Assembly: GCF_019924045.1 (NCBI RefSeq)
Contig: NZ_JAHXBN010000016.1
Coordinates: forward strand, 1-64,000
Direction: 5' to 3'
Origin: Dyadobacter fermentans
GTDB taxonomy: Bacteria; Bacteroidota; Bacteroidia; Cytophagales; Spirosomataceae
DNA length: 64,000 nt
Below are positions 42,306 through 51,839 of the stretch, one piece after another. Position 1 is the first letter of the stretch; every line of letters begins with the position of its first letter. Below the pieces are notes generated by a model. That model was not told the DNA's origin and did not search any database. It was given only the letters and a program-made list of their open reading frames with translations. A program made the position numbers and the translations under genes.

Positions 42306-43958
42306 TTATTTCTTTTTCAAAATCTGGCTATAACGCGCCGGGTCTTTGAAGAGTGCCAGCGCCGCTTTTACTTCGGGATCTTCATTGAAAGAAGCTTCCC
42401 GCATGCCTTTTTCCAGATAGTAATGCTTGATGATCTCTTCTTCCAGGATCTTTTTGATCTCCGGCTTGAAGATTTGCAGGTCATTATCCTTACTGTGTGA
42501 CAATTTGGATTTCAATGCTTTCAGCTGATCCTCAATCACTTCCAGTGATTTCTCCTTTTTGGCAGAAGCTTCCAGGTCTTTCAGGTCGCGTTCTACCTGG
42601 GTGGTATAATCGTATTCTTTGTCGCCAAGCCATTTTGTGAATGCGGCATAGTCGGCATCTGTCAGTTGGAATTCTTTCGCGGATTTAATGGTCGGGTGCT
42701 CGAAATGGTATTTCACCGCATAGTCGAAGAACAGCCGGTTGCGGCCCAGTGAAACGGCCAATGGCGAAAAGTTTTCTTTTTCCGTAATGATGTCAGGCAA
42801 AATGCCGCCGCCGTCGAATACCACGCGACCATTGCGTGTTTTGAACTCGGTCATAAGCGAATCGGGGATTTTACCCACGCTACCGTCGTCGTTGCGATGG
42901 CTATAATCGATCGCCTGGATACACCGGCCGCTTGGAATGTAATATTTGGCGGTGGTGATCTTCATTTTAGTATTGAATGAAAGGTCACGTGTGGTTTGCA
43001 CGAGGCCTTTTCCGTAGGTTCTCTGGCCGATCAGTACGCCGCGGTCATAATCCTGAATAACGCCCGAAACAATTTCTGCTGCCGAGGCACTACGGTTATT
43101 GGTTAGCACCACAACCGGAATCTCAGTATCGAGTGCCGGGTTGTAAGCCGTATAAGTTTTGTTCCATTCGCTCACTTTTCCTTTGGTCGAAACCACTTCT
43201 TCGCCTTTGGGAATGAATATATTCGAGATCTCAATCGCCATATTCAGCAATCCGCCCGGGTTATCGCGCAGGTCAAGCACGACGGATTTCATGCCTTTGC
43301 CTTTCAGTTCCTGAAAAGCATTGCGGACTTCGCGGGAAGCGGTTGCTGTGAAGTCTTTCAAATCGATATAACCCACATCCTCGTTCAACATCCCGTAGTA
43401 AGGCACATTGGTGACCTTCACGATATCGCGGTTGAGCGTGATTTCGAGTGGTTTGGTAATGCCGTAACGTTTTACAGTAAGTTTAACGGCAGTTTGAGTC
43501 TGGCCTTTAAGCAGTTTGCCGGTATCGAAGTCTTCGCGTGTAGACAGATCGATGTCGTTGATTTTCGTAATCTCGTCGCCGAGCTGCAAACCTGCTTTTT
43601 GCGCGGGGGTGTCTTCGTACACCATCATCACGGTATGCTTGCCGTCGGCGGAATTGACCATCGCCCCAATGCCATTGTATTTGCCGGTAGTCATGGTCAT
43701 GTAATCCTCGATGTCGTCCTCGGCGTAATATACGGTGTACGGGTCGAGGGAACGCAGCATATTGTCGATACTGGTCTTGATCAGCTGGTTAGGATTGATC
43801 TCATCGACATAGTACGCGTTCAATTCCTTGAAAAGCGTGGCATAGATGTCCAGATTTCGCGCAATTTCGAAAAGGCGGTCGTCCTGACGGAACGAAACGA
43901 ATGCCAGCCCGCCTACGACAGGAGCTGCCAGCAAAATGGAACGAAGATACTTTTTCAT
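42306..43958 (-). CDS. S41-family C-terminal processing peptidase
   Basis: A 550-residue Ctp-type protease with an N-terminal membrane segment (about 5-24), a PDZ domain (about 95-170, containing DTPAQKAGLQLGDEI) and the S41 catalytic core. The Ser292/Lys317 dyad lies in NRSASAAEIVSG and GQRTYGKGLVQ, 25 residues apart as in characterised CtpA/Prc. A C-terminal helical extension of about 150 residues, rich in Lys and Glu, is typical of Bacteroidota members. It should act in the periplasm. Downstream of rnpA by six bases, so likely cotranscribed. Confidence 0.93.
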   Translation of the reverse strand: MKKYLRSILLAAPVVGGLAFVSFRQDDRLFEIARNLDIYATLFKELNAYYVDEINPNQLIKTSIDNMLRSLDPYTVYYAEDDIEDYMTMTTGKYNGIGAMVNSADGKHTVMMVYEDTPAQKAGLQLGDEITKINDIDLSTREDFDTGKLLKGQTQTAVKLTVKRYGITKPLEITLNRDIVKVTNVPYYGMLNEDVGYIDLKDFTATASREVRNAFQELKGKGMKSVVLDLRDNPGGLLNMAIEISNIFIPKGEEVVSTKGKVSEWNKTYTAYNPALDTEIPVVVLTNNRSASAAEIVSGVIQDYDRGVLIGQRTYGKGLVQTTRDLSFNTKMKITTAKYYIPSGRCIQAIDYSHRNDDGSVGKIPDSLMTEFKTRNGRVVFDGGGILPDIITEKENFSPLAVSLGRNRLFFDYAVKYHFEHPTIKSAKEFQLTDADYAAFTKWLGDKEYDYTTQVERDLKDLEASAKKEKSLEVIEDQLKALKSKLSHSKDNDLQIFKPEIKKILEEEIIKHYYLEKGMREASFNEDPEVKAALALFKDPARYSQILKKK

Positions 43959-43964
43959 CTATGT

Positions 43965-44381
43965 TCAGGAATTGGATTGTTCTTTGAGAAAGGCGGGCGG
44001 CAGCTTTTCAAGCTTTTTGAGTGACTGCTTCATGGCCGTTTCAATAACGTCGTACGAGGTTATTTCTTTTGCAAGATACAAAAAAGCAATGTAGGAAGGG
44101 CGCGTTTCGGCGGGTAATGCCACGAGCGCGGATTTGTGCAGCCGGTAAGTTTCACGGCAGCGTCGGCGGATCAGATTGCGGTCAACCGCTTTCTTGAAAT
44201 TCCTTTTGGAAATGGAGAAGAGTACTTGTGGAAGCGGAGAAGGGGCTTCGGGGGCGTAAATATACAGCACCCTGAATGGATAGAGGTAGAACGTTTGAAC
44301 CTCCGGGCTGCCCTTTTTGAAAAGCCTGCCGATGATACGGAGGTTACACAGCCGCTCGTTCTTACCAAATGTTTGTTTCAA
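43965..44381 (-). CDS. rnpA: Ribonuclease P protein component
   Basis: The 138-residue protein subunit of RNase P, which matures the 5' ends of tRNAs. The RNR-type motif appears in AVDRNLIRRRCRETYRLHK (about 83-101), and the N-terminal KNERLCNLRIIGRLFKKG is typical of Bacteroidota RnpA. No ATG fits: the frame is closed by a TGA 45 bases upstream, and the only plausible start is TTG at 44379-44381, giving the residues that begin KQTFGKNERL. It follows rpmH, as in many bacteria, but a strong hairpin with a T run separates the two. Confidence 0.9.
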   Translation of the reverse strand: MKQTFGKNERLCNLRIIGRLFKKGSPEVQTFYLYPFRVLYIYAPEAPSPLPQVLFSISKRNFKKAVDRNLIRRRCRETYRLHKSALVALPAETRPSYIAFLYLAKEITSYDVIETAMKQSLKKLEKLPPAFLKEQSNS

Positions 44382-44386
44382 GTTCT

Positions 44387-44433
44387 TGTAGAAAAAAATG
44401 TCTGATAAGTTTGTAAATCACAAACTTATCAGA
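44387..44433 (-). terminator. Hairpin between rpmH and rnpA (terminator or attenuator)
   Basis: A perfect 14-bp inverted repeat (TCTGATAAGTTTGT at 44401-44414 and its complement at 44420-44433) with a 5-base loop. On the minus strand it is followed by CATTTTTTTC. It begins about 57 bases after the rpmH stop and ends about 6 bases before the rnpA TTG start, so it can regulate how much rnpA is made. Confidence 0.8.
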
Positions 44434-44489
44434 CTATGAAGACCATGTGTCCCAGACTCCCGTCCTCTACTCAAACCTTCAAGCGTGGC

Positions 44490-44648
44490 TTATTGCTTGT
44501 GACGTTTTTCGTCAGAAACAGTCAGTTTCCAACGGCCTTTTTTACGACGGCCAGCAACTACTTTGCGTCCGTTTGCCGTTGACATTCTTTCACGGAATCC
44601 GTGCTTGTTTCTCCTCTTGCGATTCGATGGTTGAAAGGTACGTTTCAT
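44490..44648 (-). CDS. rpmH: Ribosomal protein L34
   Basis: A 52-residue, highly basic protein beginning [20 protein letters not shown] and continuing [19 protein letters not shown], which is the complete L34 pattern. It is a component of the 50S subunit. The gene heads the rpmH-rnpA-protease run on the minus strand with a strong promoter at 44703-44734 and a leader of about 50 bases. The usual rpmH neighbour dnaA is not visible here. Confidence 0.98.
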   Translation of the reverse strand: MKRTFQPSNRKRRNKHGFRERMSTANGRKVVAGRRKKGRWKLTVSDEKRHKQ

Positions 44649-44995
44649 CTCAGTATCAAATTATTGCGATATAAATCTCTGTCTACCCGTAATTTTGGCT
44701 TGCAAAGGTAGATAAAAAAATTAATCAAGTCAAAATTTCTGTATTTTTTTCAGAAATAGTCTGTTAGCAAGGCTGTTTCTGACTGAACTTCTTCCTCAAA
44801 ACGGTTCAAAAAACCAGTATTGGCATCGAAGAAAACCCCGATGGCACATTCGGTCGTTCATCCAAAGATACGACCATGCACATTTTTCAACATGCGCGGC
44901 GGGCGACAGGAATGCGAGAAAAGAAATTGTTAGGAATGAGAAGGGTGGGGCAACAAATGCCGGAAGGGGAATTGTCTGCAAAGGTCAGTGTTGGC
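44649..44995. promoter_or_regulatory. Promoter region of rpmH and adjoining spacer
   Basis: About 350 bases without a convincing gene. It contains the rpmH promoter and leader (44649-44734). From about 44740 to 44995 I see no motif beyond a weak open frame on the minus strand that has no family likeness. Confidence 0.5.
44703..44734 (-). promoter_or_regulatory. rpmH promoter
   Basis: On the minus strand: TTTG (44734-44731), a 20-base spacer, TACCTTTG (44710-44703). One of the best matches to the -33/-7 pattern in the window. Confidence 0.8.
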
Positions 44996-45226
44996 CTAGG
45001 CCGACATCAGATTATAGGCCGAATAGTTTTTAGTAAACGATTCGCGCACGTCTTCAATCTGATGCGTCAGAAGCCAGGTTCTGAAACGGATCGCATCCTC
45101 CGCCTCGTGGTGAACGATACGTCCTCCCGACAGCAGAAGCGTGAAAGTTTTGTGGGTTTGCAGAAAGCGGCGGATTTGCGCTGCACTATGGTCGAAGCCG
45201 GAGAAATAAGGGTTTGTCATAATCAT
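44996..45226 (-). CDS. Hypothetical protein, 76 aa
   Basis: A small soluble protein starting MIMTNPYFSGFDHSAAQI, with a central LLLSGGRIVHHEAEDAIRF and an amphipathic helix WLLTHQIEDVRESFTK. It has normal residue composition and codon use like its neighbours, which supports a real gene, but I recognise no family. The start may be the second Met (45220). It stands alone between rpmH and the sensor kinase. Confidence 0.45.
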   Translation of the reverse strand: MIMTNPYFSGFDHSAAQIRRFLQTHKTFTLLLSGGRIVHHEAEDAIRFRTWLLTHQIEDVRESFTKNYSAYNLMSA

Positions 45227-45452
45227 ATTCGCATGGCGTCATGAGTAAATCAACGGCAAGATACAAAAGTGTAGGTGTTGTTTTATAAAAATGTAGAATA
45301 AATTTAATATTACTCCTTAATTTCTTCAAAAGTAACGAAAAAGGTGTAAAATAATATGTCACCGATGATAAATAAATTTTTATCTAGTCATTAATGTGAG
45401 AGTAGTAAGTTGTTGATAATGAATATAATATGTCGAGTTGGGGAAAAGGGTG

Positions 45453-48400
45453 TTATTGTAGCTGCTCATTGGAAACGAGCGTGTCGAACACGAGATGAAA
45501 TTCGCAGCCGTTGTGGTTGTCTACAAAAACAGAAAGGCCGATCAGTCGCGCCACTTCCTTGACGATCACAAGGCCGAAACCTTTAGGGGACGCATTACCG
45601 TATGATTCGGAATGCGCAGAATCCGGGTTGTTGAACCATTCACGGATTTCCTCGTCGATGCCTTTGCCTGAATCGGCTATGACGAGGTGCACCGCATAGC
45701 CCGAAACATTCGAAAATATGCGGATCTGGCCATTGCGGGCATATTTGCTCGCATTGTCGATGAGATTGTGGATCACTACCGACAGCAATTCCGGGTTGGA
45801 ACGGACGGTGAGGCCGGGCGGCACGTCGGTCGATACGTCGTTATTATAGAGCAGAAATACCTTTTCAAACAATTCCAGTTTTCGGGCAATCAGCTCCGAA
45901 AGGTCTGTTTCTGACATTTCCACCTTATGGTGGTAAAGTGTCGTCCGCACGTAGCTTAGCAGGTTGTCGAGGAAATTGGTCATCTGCACGAGGCTTTGCT
46001 CCAATGCATTGCCTACCTGGTTGAGCATCTCGCGCTGGCCCATTTCGTTGAGTTTCGGAATCTGCCGCGATGCCTGCGTAACATATTTCAGCGGCGCGCG
46101 CACGTCGTGCGTAATGGATGCGATCAGGTGCGCCTGAATGTTTAATTGGCGGCTTAGCTCGGTTTGCGAAGCTTTCAGGGCGGAGGTGCGCTCCGTAACT
46201 GCGCGTTCCAGGTCCTCATTTTGCCGTTGGATTGTCTCAGTCCGCCATTTGGAAAAAGCGTAAGTCCCCAGCAGCAGCACGCACAGCAGCACTATCCGGA
46301 ACCACCAGCTTTCAAACCATTTCGGCGCGACGATCAGGACCAGCTGTTTCGTGGTATAATTGTCCGGGCCAAATCCATTTGGTTTACGGATCGAGAGCGT
46401 ATACCTCCCGCTGCTGAGGCCGTTGAATGCGACCTCTCCTGTCTCGGCGACCGGTAACCACGAGCCGGTTTGACGGCTGTTCGATAGTTGATAATCGATC
46501 TGCGCGTTGTCCGCAGTCCCGAAATAGGGGGTTGACACCGAAAGTTTAATGAATTCAAAATTTTCGTCGAGCCTTAGGGTGTCCGAGTAGTCGAGCCGTT
46601 TCCCATTGTATTCTACCCCATCGATGAGCAATGTTTTGTTGGGCAGCTCGGGGCGGATCGCGGAAGGGTTGAAGTATACCAGTCCGTTAATGGAGGGAAG
46701 CGAAAGGGACCCGTTGGGCAAGGTAAGCGAGCAGGGGATGCAACCGCCGTTGAACTCATTGGTAGGGAAGCCGTTTTTATAATCGTAGTACATATAATAC
46801 GGATTCCTCGAAATGTGCTGTGAATAGGCACGCAGGTCACTGATGCTGACCTGGAACAGGCCCTTGTTGGTAGGGACCCAGAAAAACCCTTTTTTATCTT
46901 CTATTATGCAATGCGCCGATGCCAGATGCCTTTTTCTGTCGAGCGGGAAAGTAGTAATACGGTTATTTCTGAGCAGAAAAAGGCCTTTCTCCCACGTTGT
47001 TCCCCAAATTTCAGTCGTGTCGGCCATCCTTCGCATCATCAGCGAACGAATGTGCCGACCGGCGAAGTTTTTGATTTTTTCGGCATGGTACCCTGGAATC
47101 GAAAGGCGGTACAGGCCGCTGTGTGTTCCGATCCAGAAAACCTTTTCACGGGAGCCCGGCCTTTTTTCCTGCTGGATGTAGGAGATGGGAGCAGTGAGCC
47201 CGGCAATGCGGACGCGTGTCCATTTGAACGTCCGGATATCGAATTTCCGTAGTTCTCCATGCCGGAAGCCCGACCAGAGGTTCCCATCGAGGTCGGCATA
47301 AGAAATGGTTACCTCTTTCCCGAAATACCATTTTCCCAGATCCCTCGACCCGTCCAGATCGAACAAGTTGCGCATTCCGCCTCGTAAGCTGGTCCACAAA
47401 TAGCCGTTTTTCATTAAGAACGGGCTCAGGTTGCCTATTTTTTGGATAGAAGGGAGTGTTGCAGCAGCTTTTGAGAAGATGTCGAACGTGCCCAAGCTGG
47501 TCAGGATGTAACGGTCTTTGTAGAGGCTCTGCTCGTGAAAGGAAAAGCCCTCGCTGCCCTTGAAAGCGGCAAAATGCTTTTTTGTAAAAAGGAACAGCCC
47601 TTTGGTATGGCTGCCGAGCATCAGCAGCCCGGTGTTTTTGTCGTAAAAAGAACTGATGATATTTTGCTCGCCGGTGTCAAAACCTTCAATCAACATCCTG
47701 GTCGTAAAAAGGTCCTTCCCCGGCACGGATACGTCGTAGATTTTGCCTCCAAAAGCAATCAGAGGTGCCTGGGCGAAGGTGTTCCACAGAATCTCAATGC
47801 CGGGGTAGTGCATTGTGCTTCGGGCGGTTCCTGCCATATCACCGGAAATGGTAATAGGGTGTGCGCCTGCCTTGTCGATGCGCGAAATGCTTCCCTGCAA
47901 CCGGTTTAACACGTACAGCTCCTGCCCGACGGTAAAGTAATCGAGGACCTTATGTGCTTGATGGCGAATCCTGTATACTTGTCTGCCATCGTCAAAATAG
48001 GCCACTTTACTCGTGTCGCAGCGGAAATAGCGGTTTGGCCCTACTGTTAAAACGGCATTCTTCCAGTGGTCGTTATAAATATGCCGGTTGGACAGTTCGA
48101 ATGCCATGATCGTACCCTTCTCGGGAGCATTGTACATGTCCGTGGCGCCGAATTTCTTTTGGTAGGGGACGGTTTCGGTTATCTTGCCATTCGCTATCTG
48201 GTGTGCGGTGCTGGTCTCGTCAAGAAAATAGAGTTTAAAATCTGACGGGCCTCGAAAGCTTTGAAAGAGATGGTTAGAGGCTAGTTTTGAGTTGGAATTC
48301 GTAAAAGTGTGAAAATGCCTTCCATCAAACCGCACCAGTCCATCTTCTGTGGCCAGCCAAAAAAAACCAGCCTCGTCGCGTGCGATGGATTTGATGCTGT

Positions 48401-48575
48401 TTTGAGGTAAACCGGTTTCGGCGGTATAATGCGTAAGCCAGTAGCTATCGGATTTGAATGCGATTTCCTGCGCTTTGGCAGGGGGAAGCAGGTAGTTTGA
48501 AGAAAGAACAATGGACAGCAATTGCAGCGTAAAGAGGATGCCTTTGAGAAATTTCAGGCGAAAATTGCGGCTCAT
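45453..48575 (-). CDS. Propeller-type sensor histidine kinase
   Basis: A 1040-residue sensor. An N-terminal signal or helix (about 8-30) leads into a long periplasmic region of two-component-regulator propeller repeats (e.g. DEAGFFWLATEDGLVRFDG and KGFFWVPTNKGLFQVS, about residues 40-640), a YYY-type immunoglobulin-like domain (about 650-750) and one membrane helix (WWFRIVLLCVLLLGTYAF). The kinase part has the phosphoacceptor His823 in SITHDVRAPLKYV, the N box NLIDNASKYA and the G boxes DSGKGIDEEI and GFGLVIVKEV. Unlike hybrid SusR/HTCS-type sensors it ends there: no receiver and no DNA-binding domain, and no adjacent response regulator. The start ATG at 48575 is chosen because a signal helix follows directly. 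Confidence 0.9.
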   Translation of the reverse strand: MSRNFRLKFLKGILFTLQLLSIVLSSNYLLPPAKAQEIAFKSDSYWLTHYTAETGLPQNSIKSIARDEAGFFWLATEDGLVRFDGRHFHTFTNSNSKLASNHLFQSFRGPSDFKLYFLDETSTAHQIANGKITETVPYQKKFGATDMYNAPEKGTIMAFELSNRHIYNDHWKNAVLTVGPNRYFRCDTSKVAYFDDGRQVYRIRHQAHKVLDYFTVGQELYVLNRLQGSISRIDKAGAHPITISGDMAGTARSTMHYPGIEILWNTFAQAPLIAFGGKIYDVSVPGKDLFTTRMLIEGFDTGEQNIISSFYDKNTGLLMLGSHTKGLFLFTKKHFAAFKGSEGFSFHEQSLYKDRYILTSLGTFDIFSKAAATLPSIQKIGNLSPFLMKNGYLWTSLRGGMRNLFDLDGSRDLGKWYFGKEVTISYADLDGNLWSGFRHGELRKFDIRTFKWTRVRIAGLTAPISYIQQEKRPGSREKVFWIGTHSGLYRLSIPGYHAEKIKNFAGRHIRSLMMRRMADTTEIWGTTWEKGLFLLRNNRITTFPLDRKRHLASAHCIIEDKKGFFWVPTNKGLFQVSISDLRAYSQHISRNPYYMYYDYKNGFPTNEFNGGCIPCSLTLPNGSLSLPSINGLVYFNPSAIRPELPNKTLLIDGVEYNGKRLDYSDTLRLDENFEFIKLSVSTPYFGTADNAQIDYQLSNSRQTGSWLPVAETGEVAFNGLSSGRYTLSIRKPNGFGPDNYTTKQLVLIVAPKWFESWWFRIVLLCVLLLGTYAFSKWRTETIQRQNEDLERAVTERTSALKASQTELSRQLNIQAHLIASITHDVRAPLKYVTQASRQIPKLNEMGQREMLNQVGNALEQSLVQMTNFLDNLLSYVRTTLYHHKVEMSETDLSELIARKLELFEKVFLLYNNDVSTDVPPGLTVRSNPELLSVVIHNLIDNASKYARNGQIRIFSNVSGYAVHLVIADSGKGIDEEIREWFNNPDSAHSESYGNASPKGFGLVIVKEVARLIGLSVFVDNHNGCEFHLVFDTLVSNEQLQ

Positions 48576-48631
48576 CAATTCTTTATTTTGCAGGGAGGGT
48601 GCAAAGTAGTGCAAATAAAGATCACAAACAC

Positions 48632-48662
48632 AAAAAAGCCACCTTCTTTCGAAAGTGGCTTT
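48632..48662 (-). terminator. tRNA-fMet terminator
   Basis: On the minus strand AAAGCCAC / GTGGCTTT arms with an inner AAAG-type loop are followed by TTTTTTG. It stops the tRNA transcript just upstream of the sensor-kinase gene. Confidence 0.75.
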
Positions 48663-48669
48663 GGCCTAG

Positions 48670-48742
<73 letters not shown>

Positions 48743-48850
48743 GTGTCGTTGAATTGGAGTGCAAACATACAACAAATGTTTTACAGAAAACAACTATTTT
48801 TGTGAAAACTTTTTAAAAAAGTTTGCCTCTAACGTTCTGACATCGATTTT

Positions 48851-50806
48851 ATGAGTTCATATTCAGTCGCTTCCGGTTTCGGATGGCGCATTCACCAAGT
48901 GCTGCTGATCAGGTTGCTCGGCATCATGATCCTGTTTACCGTTTGCCGGATTCTCTTTTATTTCTTCAATCAATCGTTTTTTCCGGACGTTTCTCTGGCA
49001 TTGGCGCCGCGTCTGTTCCTCGGCGGATTGCGTTTCGATCTCGTGGCGGTGCTTTACACGAATATTCTTTACGTGTTCCTGACGCTCATTCCTGTCACAT
49101 TCAAATACCGGCCCGCGTTCCAGAAGTTTCTGGATTACCTTTTTATCGTCACCAACAGCATTGCCCTGCTTGCTAACTGCGCCGATTTCATTTACTACCG
49201 CTTCACGATCAAAAGGAGTACGTGGTCGGTTTTGCAGGAGTTTTCGCATGAAAACAACATGCATAAGCTGTTCGGCGGCTTTCTGGTGAATTACTGGTAT
49301 GTGGCGCTCGTATGGGTGCTGTTGGTGATGGCAGTAGTGTACCTTGCGCGGCGCTGGCGGATTGGCGCCAAACCTGTGCGCCCGGCCTGGCAGATATTCC
49401 TCGTTCACAGTGTATTGATGACCGTTGCGGTTTTCCTTTTTATCGGAGGGGTGAAGGGTGGCTTCCGGCACAGTACCCGCCCGATCACGTTGAGCAATGC
49501 GGGCGAATACGTCGATAAGCCGAAGGAAATGTTTATCGTGCTGAACACGCCTTTCTGCATTTATAAAACCCTGAAAAACTCCGATTACCAGCGGGCGGAT
49601 TTTTTCAAATCGGAGCAGGAGATGAATGCGGTTTACTCACCGATCCACTATCCCGATCCGAATGCACCTGCGTTCCGCCCGAAAAACGTCGTGATCCTGA
49701 TCTGGGAAAGTTTTGGGAAGGAAATGGTGGGGACATTCAACCGTGACCTGGAAAACGGTACGTACAAAGGCTACACGCCATTTATCGATTCGCTTATGCA
49801 GCACAGCAAAGTGCATTGGTATTCATTCGCGAATGGCGCCAAGTCGATCGAGGCGATTCCGTCCGTGCTTACGAGCATTCCGGGCATAATGGAGCCGTTC
49901 ATTCTGACTCGCTATACGGATAACAAGCTTCCCAGCCTGCCGGAAATGCTGCAGGCGAAGGGTTATCACACCTCATTCTTCCACGGAGCGCCGAATGGCT
50001 CGATGGGTTTCAAGGCATTCACTAACCTGATAGGTATCAAAGACTATTATGGTAAAACCGAATATAACAACGACGCCGATTACGACGGTATCTGGGGCAT
50101 CTGGGACGAGGAGTTCTTGCAGTTCTGGTCCAAAAAGCTGGATACTTTCCAACAGCCGTTCATGAGCACGTTGTTCACGGTTTCCTCGCACGACCCGTAC
50201 AAAGTGCCCGTACGCTACCAGGGCAAGTTTCCGAAAGGCCCGCTGCCGATTTATGAATGCATGGGTTATTCCGACAATGCCCTACGCAAGTTCTTCGAAT
50301 CAGCGAAAAACAAGCCTTGGTTCAAGAATACATTATTTGTAATTACCGCCGACCACGCGGCCACATTTGCGCATTACCCTAAGTACCAGACTTCGGTCGG
50401 AAATTTCTCGATCCCGATTCTTTTTTATGCGCCGGGTGACGAAACGATGACGGGGACGGACAGCGCCAGGCTCGTGCAGCAAATCGACGTTATGCCTTCG
50501 GTATTGAGTTATCTGCATTACGACAAACCCTATTTCAGTTTTGGAAAAAATGTCTTCGGGAACCCTCCGCTCAACTTTGCTGTCAACTATGATGGCGCCT
50601 ATCAATGGTTCAATGGGCCATATGTTTTGCAATTTGATGGCCGGAAAACCGTAGGTTTGTATAAATATCAGGAAGACAAGCTTTTGAAAAATAACCTTGC
50701 AGGCCGGGTTCCGGAGGTTCAAGGGCCTATGGAATTGCAGGTTAAGGCATTTATCCAGCAATATTCGAACCGGATGCTGGACGACCGGCTGACGGTAACA
50801 CCCTAA
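48851..50806 (+). CDS. LTA-synthase/sulfatase-type membrane phosphotransferase
   Basis: A 651-residue protein with about five N-terminal transmembrane helices (residues 15-200) and a large extracytoplasmic domain of the alkaline-phosphatase superfamily. Key stretches are NVVILIWESFGKEM (metal-binding acid), FANGAKSIEAIPSVL (position of the catalytic Thr or Ser), SFFHGAPNGSMGF and FVITADHAATF (metal ligands). Gram-negative members transfer phosphoglycerol or phosphoethanolamine to glycans or lipid A, or modify lipids; the exact donor cannot be read here. It is followed by era with almost no spacer. Confidence 0.87.
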   Translation: MSSYSVASGFGWRIHQVLLIRLLGIMILFTVCRILFYFFNQSFFPDVSLALAPRLFLGGLRFDLVAVLYTNILYVFLTLIPVTFKYRPAFQKFLDYLFIVTNSIALLANCADFIYYRFTIKRSTWSVLQEFSHENNMHKLFGGFLVNYWYVALVWVLLVMAVVYLARRWRIGAKPVRPAWQIFLVHSVLMTVAVFLFIGGVKGGFRHSTRPITLSNAGEYVDKPKEMFIVLNTPFCIYKTLKNSDYQRADFFKSEQEMNAVYSPIHYPDPNAPAFRPKNVVILIWESFGKEMVGTFNRDLENGTYKGYTPFIDSLMQHSKVHWYSFANGAKSIEAIPSVLTSIPGIMEPFILTRYTDNKLPSLPEMLQAKGYHTSFFHGAPNGSMGFKAFTNLIGIKDYYGKTEYNNDADYDGIWGIWDEEFLQFWSKKLDTFQQPFMSTLFTVSSHDPYKVPVRYQGKFPKGPLPIYECMGYSDNALRKFFESAKNKPWFKNTLFVITADHAATFAHYPKYQTSVGNFSIPILFYAPGDETMTGTDSARLVQQIDVMPSVLSYLHYDKPYFSFGKNVFGNPPLNFAVNYDGAYQWFNGPYVLQFDGRKTVGLYKYQEDKLLKNNLAGRVPEVQGPMELQVKAFIQQYSNRMLDDRLTVTP

Positions 50807-50851
50807 GTGCTACGTTTTTGGGAAGCTGAAAAAAGTGAAGAAGTAATTTTT

Positions 50852-51775
50852 ATGGAAGAAAAAGCCGAAAATAATACCGAGTTACGAAACCACCGGGCTG
50901 GGTTCGTAAGCATCATCGGAAAGCCCAACGTGGGGAAATCGACGCTGATGAACGTGCTCGTGGGCGAAAGAATGTCGATTATCACCTCCAAGGCGCAGAC
51001 GACCCGCCACCGCATTATCGGGATTTTGAATGGAAAGCATGAGGATATCCCGTTCCAACTCGTGTATTCGGATACGCCGGGGGTGATCAAGCCGTCGTAC
51101 AAGCTGCACGACTCGATGATGACTTTTGTGAAAGGGTCATTGGAAGATGCCGATGTGGTACTTTTTGTCGTGGAAATAGGGGAGAAGGCCGCAGAGCACG
51201 AGGTACTGCCGCTGCTGAAACGTACCGAATCACCGGTGGTTTTGGTGCTGAACAAAATCGACCTGTCGAACGACGAGGAAGTGAAGCAGAAGATGGCTGA
51301 ATGGGAGAATGAAATACATCCCGCAGCTATTATCCCGATTTCCGCATTGGAAAAAGCGAATATCGGCACATTGTTCGACGCCGTGGTGACGCGCCTGCCG
51401 TTCCACCCGCCTTATTTCGATGAGGATGAACTAACCGACAAGCCGGAGCGTTTCTTTGCTTCGGAAATCATCCGCGAAAAGATCTTCTTGAATTACCGCC
51501 AGGAAATTCCATACAGCTCCGAAGTAGTAATCACTGAATTTAAGGATAAGGACGACATCATTGTGATCCGCGCAGAAATTCTGGTCGAACGCAAAAGCCA
51601 GAAAGGGATCATCATTGGTGAAAAAGGGGAAATGCTGAAAAAAGTCGGCACGCAGGCCCGTCAGGATCTCGAAGACTTCTTTGGCAAGAAAGTCTTCCTC
51701 GAACAGCACGTAAAAGTTGAACCCGATTGGAGAAGCAAGGAAAACAAGCTGCGCCAGCTCGGTTATCAGGAATAA
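50852..51775 (+). CDS. era: GTPase Era
   Basis: A 307-residue GTPase that binds 16S rRNA near its 3' end and helps mature the small subunit. The G1 motif is GKPNVGKSTLMN (about 26-37), G3 is DTPG, G4 is LNKID, and the C-terminal KH domain holds EKGEMLKKVGTQARQDLE. ATG 50852 is preferred to an earlier in-frame start that overlaps the upstream stop. It is followed by der after a 64-base gap, a common pairing. Confidence 0.96.
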   Translation: MEEKAENNTELRNHRAGFVSIIGKPNVGKSTLMNVLVGERMSIITSKAQTTRHRIIGILNGKHEDIPFQLVYSDTPGVIKPSYKLHDSMMTFVKGSLEDADVVLFVVEIGEKAAEHEVLPLLKRTESPVVLVLNKIDLSNDEEVKQKMAEWENEIHPAAIIPISALEKANIGTLFDAVVTRLPFHPPYFDEDELTDKPERFFASEIIREKIFLNYRQEIPYSSEVVITEFKDKDDIIVIRAEILVERKSQKGIIIGEKGEMLKKVGTQARQDLEDFFGKKVFLEQHVKVEPDWRSKENKLRQLGYQE

Positions 51776-51796
51776 ATTTTAAATAAAACGAATGAA

Positions 51797-51817
51797 GAGC
51801 AGGTGCCAAACCTGCTC
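51797..51817. other. Hairpin between era and der
   Basis: A perfect 8-bp stem GAGCAGGT / ACCTGCTC with a 5-base loop and no T run after it. It is unlikely to terminate and could be a small RNA-processing or stability structure between the two GTPase genes. Confidence 0.5.
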
Positions 51818-51839
51818 GGATCATATTAATAGTAAGAAA

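Noticed and set aside
44796..44981. 61-residue frame with two hydrophobic stretches upstream of rpmH
   Set aside because: No start context, no family likeness, and an odd Trp/Cys-rich composition; more likely a chance frame.
51797..51817. Terminator between era and der
   Set aside because: The stem is perfect but no T run follows on either strand, so I list it only as a hairpin.
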